From positions 1-35,976 of the forward strand of contig NZ_JACIEV010000014.1 in NCBI RefSeq assembly GCF_014197105.1: a stretch of 35,976 nt of DNA, written 5' to 3'. Source of the DNA: Sphingomonas jinjuensis. Lineage in GTDB: Bacteria > Pseudomonadota > Alphaproteobacteria > Sphingomonadales > Sphingomonadaceae. A program made the translations under genes and the position numbers. Below, one piece after another: positions 33,125 through 35,976 of this stretch. The notes under the pieces were generated by a model that worked only from the letters and a program-made list of their open reading frames with translations, did not search any database and was not told where the DNA came from. The first letter of the stretch is position 1, and every line of letters starts with the position of its first letter.

Positions 33125-34178
33125 CAACGCCTTCGCTGGCACCGGCGACGTCCGCGCGGCGCACCGCTTCGACGAGGCGGCGCTGGCGGCGTGGCTTGAG
33201 CGCCACGTCGCGGGCTATCGAGGCGATCTGCGCGTCACCCAGTTCAACGGCGGCCAGTCGAATCCGACGTACAAGCTGACGACGGCGGGCGACAGCTACG
33301 TGCTCCGCCGCAAGCCGCCGGGGCAGCTGCTCAAGGGCGCGCATGCGATCGAACGCGAAGCGCGGGTCATGAGCGCGCTGGGTCGGGTCGGCTATCCGGT
33401 GCCGCACATCCACGGCTGTTGCGACGATCCCGGGGTGATCGGTACACCATTCTTCGTGATGGAGATGGTGGAAGGCCGCATCTTCTGGGACGCGAGCCTT
33501 GAGGCGCAGGCGCCAAGCGAACGCGCCGCGATATTCGATGCGATGAATCAGGCGATTGCCGCGCTTCATGCCATCGATCCGGTCGCCGCAGGCCTGGAGA
33601 GCTATGGCCGCGCTGACCGCTATGTCGCCCGCCAGCTCGACCGCTGGATCGCGCAATATCGCGGCGATGCCGATGCCGGCCGCGACGAGATGATGGACCG
33701 GCTGGCCGACTGGCTGCCCGCCCATGTGCCCGACGACGAGGAGACCGCGATCGTCCATGGCGACTTCCGCATCGACAATCTGATCTTCGCCCCCGACGAG
33801 CCGCGGGTGCTGGCGGTGCTCGATTGGGAGCTGTCGACGTTGGGCCATCCCCTCGCCGACTTCGCCTATCACCTGATGATGTATCGCATGCCGGCTCTCA
33901 CGATACCGGGCTTGCTCGGCGCGAACCTTCGTGCGCTCAACTTGCCCGACGAGGACAGTTATGTCGACGCCTACCGGCAGCGGACCGGTCGGACGTCCGT
34001 TCCCGATCTCGACTTCTATCTCGCCTTCAACCTGTTTCGCTTTGCGGCCATCTGTCACGGGATCAAGGGGCGATTGCTCCGCGGGACGGCTGCGAACCCC
34101 AACGCTCATCGCCTCGCTGCGGAAGTGCCGTTGCTGGCCTCGCTCGCCTGGGATCAAGCCATGAAGTCGTTGCGATGA
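33117..34178 (+). CDS. APH-family phosphotransferase, ACAD10/11- and LvaA-like
   Basis: A 353-residue kinase of the aminoglycoside-phosphotransferase fold. FNGGQSNPTYKL and YVLRRKPPGQLLKGAHAIERE form the nucleotide loop and the Lys/Glu region, the catalytic loop is VHGDFRIDNLIF with His214 and Asp216, and the metal-binding Asp236 is in VLDWELSTLGHPLADFAY. The sequence is of the acyl-CoA type, not an antibiotic-resistance type. It probably phosphorylates the hydroxyl of a hydroxyacyl-CoA for the neighbouring acyl-CoA dehydrogenase. The start ATG at 33117 overlaps the upstream gene by 8 bases; a frame opening at 33036 lies wholly inside that gene. Its stop overlaps the next start. Confidence 0.9.
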   Translation: MSDNAFAGTGDVRAAHRFDEAALAAWLERHVAGYRGDLRVTQFNGGQSNPTYKLTTAGDSYVLRRKPPGQLLKGAHAIEREARVMSALGRVGYPVPHIHGCCDDPGVIGTPFFVMEMVEGRIFWDASLEAQAPSERAAIFDAMNQAIAALHAIDPVAAGLESYGRADRYVARQLDRWIAQYRGDADAGRDEMMDRLADWLPAHVPDDEETAIVHGDFRIDNLIFAPDEPRVLAVLDWELSTLGHPLADFAYHLMMYRMPALTIPGLLGANLRALNLPDEDSYVDAYRQRTGRTSVPDLDFYLAFNLFRFAAICHGIKGRLLRGTAANPNAHRLAAEVPLLASLAWDQAMKSLR

Positions 34179-35428
34179 GCGTCCCTTACGATCGCTACGA
34201 CGTCCTCATCGTCGGTGCGGGCCACGCCGGTGCCGCGGCGGCGATCGCGCTTCGGCAGCGGGGCTTTGCCGGAAGCATCGCCATCGCGGGCGACGAACCC
34301 GAACTGCCGTACGAGCGCCCGCCGCTGTCCAAGGAGTATCTCTCGGGCGACAAGCCGTTCGAGCGGCTGCTGCTGCGGCCGGCGGGCTTTTGGACGGACC
34401 GGGGCATCGCCCTGATCCTCGGGCGCAAGGTCGTCACGGTCGACGCCGCCGATCACCGCGTCGTCACCGCCGATGGCGGGGCGATCGGCTATGGAACGCT
34501 GGTCTGGGCAACGGGCGGGTGCCCGCGTCGGCTGACCTGTTCGGGCCATGATCTCGCCGGCGTCCACGGCATCCGTACGCGCGCCGATGTCGATCGGATG
34601 ATCGTCGAGCTGGAGACGGCCAGCAGCGTCGCGGTCATCGGCGGCGGCTATATCGGCCTGGAGGCGGCGGCGGTGCTGCGCAAGCTGGGCAAGGACGTCG
34701 TCGTTCTCGAGGCGCAGGACCGCGTCCTGGCGCGGGTCGCGGGCGAACCGCTTTCACGCTTCTACGAGGCGGAACACCGCGCCCATGGCGTCGATGTCCG
34801 CACCGGCATTGGCGTCACCTGTATCGAGGAACGCGACGGCCAGGCATGCGGCGTACGGCTGGCCGATGGCGAGATGGTCGCGTGCGACATCGTGATCGTC
34901 GGCATCGGCATTGTCCCCAACGTTGAGCCGCTGCTGGCGGCCGGTGCCGCCGGCGGCAACGGTGTCGATGTCGACACCCATTGCCGCACGACCTTGCCCG
35001 ACGTCTTCGCCATCGGCGACTGCGCCGCGCACGCCAATCGCTATGCGCACGGCGCAATCATCCGCCTCGAATCGGTCCAGAATGCAAATGACCAGGCGAT
35101 GACCGTCGCCAAGGCGATCATGGGCACCCCTGAACCCTACGAAGCGCTGCCGTGGTTCTGGTCCAATCAGTACGACCTAAAGCTGCAGACCGTGGGTCTG
35201 TCCGCGAATTACGACCAGCTGATTGTCCGCGGCATTCCAAGCTCACGCAGCTTCAGCATCATCTACGTAAAGAATAATCACGTAATCGCTTTGGATTGCG
35301 TCAACTCCACTCGAGATTACGTTCAAGGCAAGATGCTTGTCGGCGTCAGCTTACAGGGAAAAGCTGAAGGGCTTGAAGACCCGGCTAGGCCACTCAAGCA
35401 AATAGCTGTTTCAAACTCGCAGTTTTAG
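34175..35428 (+). CDS. FAD-dependent ferredoxin reductase, putidaredoxin-reductase type
   Basis: A 417-residue NAD(P)H:ferredoxin reductase. The FAD motif is LIVGAGHAGAAAAIAL, PYERPPLSKEYL is the family signature, the NAD motif is IGGGYIGLEAAAVLRKLG, and the second FAD segment is DVFAIGDCAAH. A C-terminal domain with WFWSNQYDLKLQTVG docks the ferredoxin. It would supply electrons to the putidaredoxin-like ferredoxin of the same operon and through it to the P450. The start overlaps the kinase stop (ATGA). The last 70 or so codons are visibly richer in A and T (TTA, GTA, AAT, ACT, AAA codons) than the rest of the gene. It is the last gene of the operon. Confidence 0.93.
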   Translation: MSVPYDRYDVLIVGAGHAGAAAAIALRQRGFAGSIAIAGDEPELPYERPPLSKEYLSGDKPFERLLLRPAGFWTDRGIALILGRKVVTVDAADHRVVTADGGAIGYGTLVWATGGCPRRLTCSGHDLAGVHGIRTRADVDRMIVELETASSVAVIGGGYIGLEAAAVLRKLGKDVVVLEAQDRVLARVAGEPLSRFYEAEHRAHGVDVRTGIGVTCIEERDGQACGVRLADGEMVACDIVIVGIGIVPNVEPLLAAGAAGGNGVDVDTHCRTTLPDVFAIGDCAAHANRYAHGAIIRLESVQNANDQAMTVAKAIMGTPEPYEALPWFWSNQYDLKLQTVGLSANYDQLIVRGIPSSRSFSIIYVKNNHVIALDCVNSTRDYVQGKMLVGVSLQGKAEGLEDPARPLKQIAVSNSQF

Positions 35429-35579
35429 CTCGACTGGAGCCCCTAGCAGAGCGAACAGCACAGGCATCGAGTCGGCGCTGCTCTTGAGCGCCGGCCTCCC
35501 CCCCGCCGATCGGATCGAGCGGGGCTGTGGGTGGTGCGAGGCGGGACTGGTCCTGCCTTCGCATCGAAAGGCAACCCAC
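35429..35579. other. Intergenic region at the right end of the catabolic operon
   Basis: 151 bp between the ferredoxin reductase and the DUF3489 gene. One inverted repeat, CCCCGC (35501-35506) with GCGGGG (35519-35524), encloses a 12-base loop CGATCGGATCGA. It could be a transcript hairpin but has no T-tract. AAAGG about 8 bases before the next ATG is the likely ribosome site. No clear terminator or repeat matching the left edge was found. Confidence 0.4.
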
Positions 35580-35976
35580 ATGACGAAGCTCAACGACACC
35601 CACCGCATCCTGCTTGCCGCTGCCGGCCAGCGCGGTGATGCCAGTCTGCTGCCGCTTCCCTCCTCGCTTACGGCAAGCGCACGCACGACCAAGGCACTGG
35701 CAGGACTCGTTACTTTCGGCTTCGCCGAGGAGCGCGAGACCACTGATGCAGCGGCGGTCCACCGCATCGACGGCGACCTGCGCTTCGGGCTCTTCGCCAC
35801 ACCCTCTGGCTTGGCTGCGATCGGCATCGATGCGGACGAGGCTGGCGGGAGGCCGACGATTGACGCTAAGGTAGATGGTAATGCCCCATTGCCGTCCCGC
35901 ACGACTAAGCAGGCCGACGTCCTCGCGCTGCTCGGGCGCGATGACGGTGCGACCCTCGGCGACATCATCGCTGCCA
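35580..35976 (+). CDS. DUF3489-type protein, C-terminus outside window
   Basis: The first 132 residues of a small protein that begins MTKLNDTHRILLAAAGQRGD. The later part, SRTTKQADVLALLGRDDGATLGDIIAA, matches the start of the DUF3489 domain, which looks like a winged-helix DNA-binding unit and is common in sphingomonads and on their plasmids and genomic islands. The frame is open to the window edge. The function is unknown. It is not coupled to the catabolic operon and probably belongs to the surrounding replicon or island. Confidence 0.75.
   Translation, partial: MTKLNDTHRILLAAAGQRGDASLLPLPSSLTASARTTKALAGLVTFGFAEERETTDAAAVHRIDGDLRFGLFATPSGLAAIGIDADEAGGRPTIDAKVDGNAPLPSRTTKQADVLALLGRDDGATLGDIIAA

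Noticed and set aside
33096..34157. Minus-strand open frame of 353 codons opposite the kinase
   Set aside because: Antisense shadow; the plus frame has intact kinase motifs.
33824..34174. N-terminal extension of the ferredoxin reductase to 33824
   Set aside because: It lies within the kinase gene; the protein start at 34175 fits the FAD motif position of the family.
35436..35445. GGAGCCCCTAG near the right edge as a matching end of the left IS element
   Set aside because: Only about 8 bases agree with the left end (GGAGCCCCTG) and the inner sequence does not match; probably chance.

Overview
The window looks like a catabolic gene cluster from an alphaproteobacterium of the family Sphingomonadaceae (Sphingomonas, Novosphingobium, Sphingobium or Sphingopyxis type). 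The grounds are high GC, two large TonB-dependent receptors with typical sphingomonad plug domains, no ABC or MFS importer, an IS6-type transposase at the left edge and a DUF3489 protein at the right edge. I place the organism by gene content, not by any marker gene. No tRNA, rRNA or CRISPR was seen.

Layout. 1-537: end of an IS6-family insertion sequence. 626-9079 (minus): GMC oxidoreductase, beta-lactamase-fold protein, TonB receptor 1 and gamma-glutamyltransferase. 9178-10656 (plus): thiolase-like protein, divergent from the first GMC gene and convergent with the next block. 10663-17430 (minus): ADP-forming acyl-CoA ligase, TonB receptor 2, P450cam-like P450 and enoyl-CoA hydratase. 17534-23340 (minus): DUF35 protein, SCP-x/Ltp-type thiolase-fold protein, Rieske oxygenase, AMP-forming acyl-CoA ligase and aldehyde dehydrogenase. 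23459-35428 (plus): twelve tightly packed genes, namely GMC oxidoreductase, aldehyde dehydrogenase, [2Fe-2S] ferredoxin, CoA-transferase A and B, IclR regulator, thiolase, HSD10-like SDR, second SDR, acyl-CoA dehydrogenase, APH-type kinase and ferredoxin reductase. 35580-end: partial DUF3489 gene.

How the genes may work together (inference). The receptors would import a hydrophobic compound. The P450, fed by the putidaredoxin-like ferredoxin and its reductase, and the Rieske oxygenase would hydroxylate it. The GMC and aldehyde dehydrogenases would take alcohols to acids, and the two ligases and the CoA-transferase would make CoA esters. Acyl-CoA dehydrogenase, hydratase, HSD10-like dehydrogenase and thiolase form a beta-oxidation set. 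The Ltp/DUF35 pair suggests retro-aldol side-chain cleavage, and the kinase/acyl-CoA dehydrogenase pair suggests removal of a gamma-hydroxyl through a phosphate. This fits a terpenoid, steroid-like or other branched isoprenoid substrate; which one cannot be read from the sequence.

The most notable hidden signal is a palindrome of consensus TTCTTGATAnAGAA. It appears in three promoter regions (9133-9150, 17492-17505 with a degenerate tandem copy at 17511-17524, and 23401-23418), each in front of a block of the cluster. It is probably the operator of one regulator, with the IclR protein at 28293-29132 the obvious candidate.
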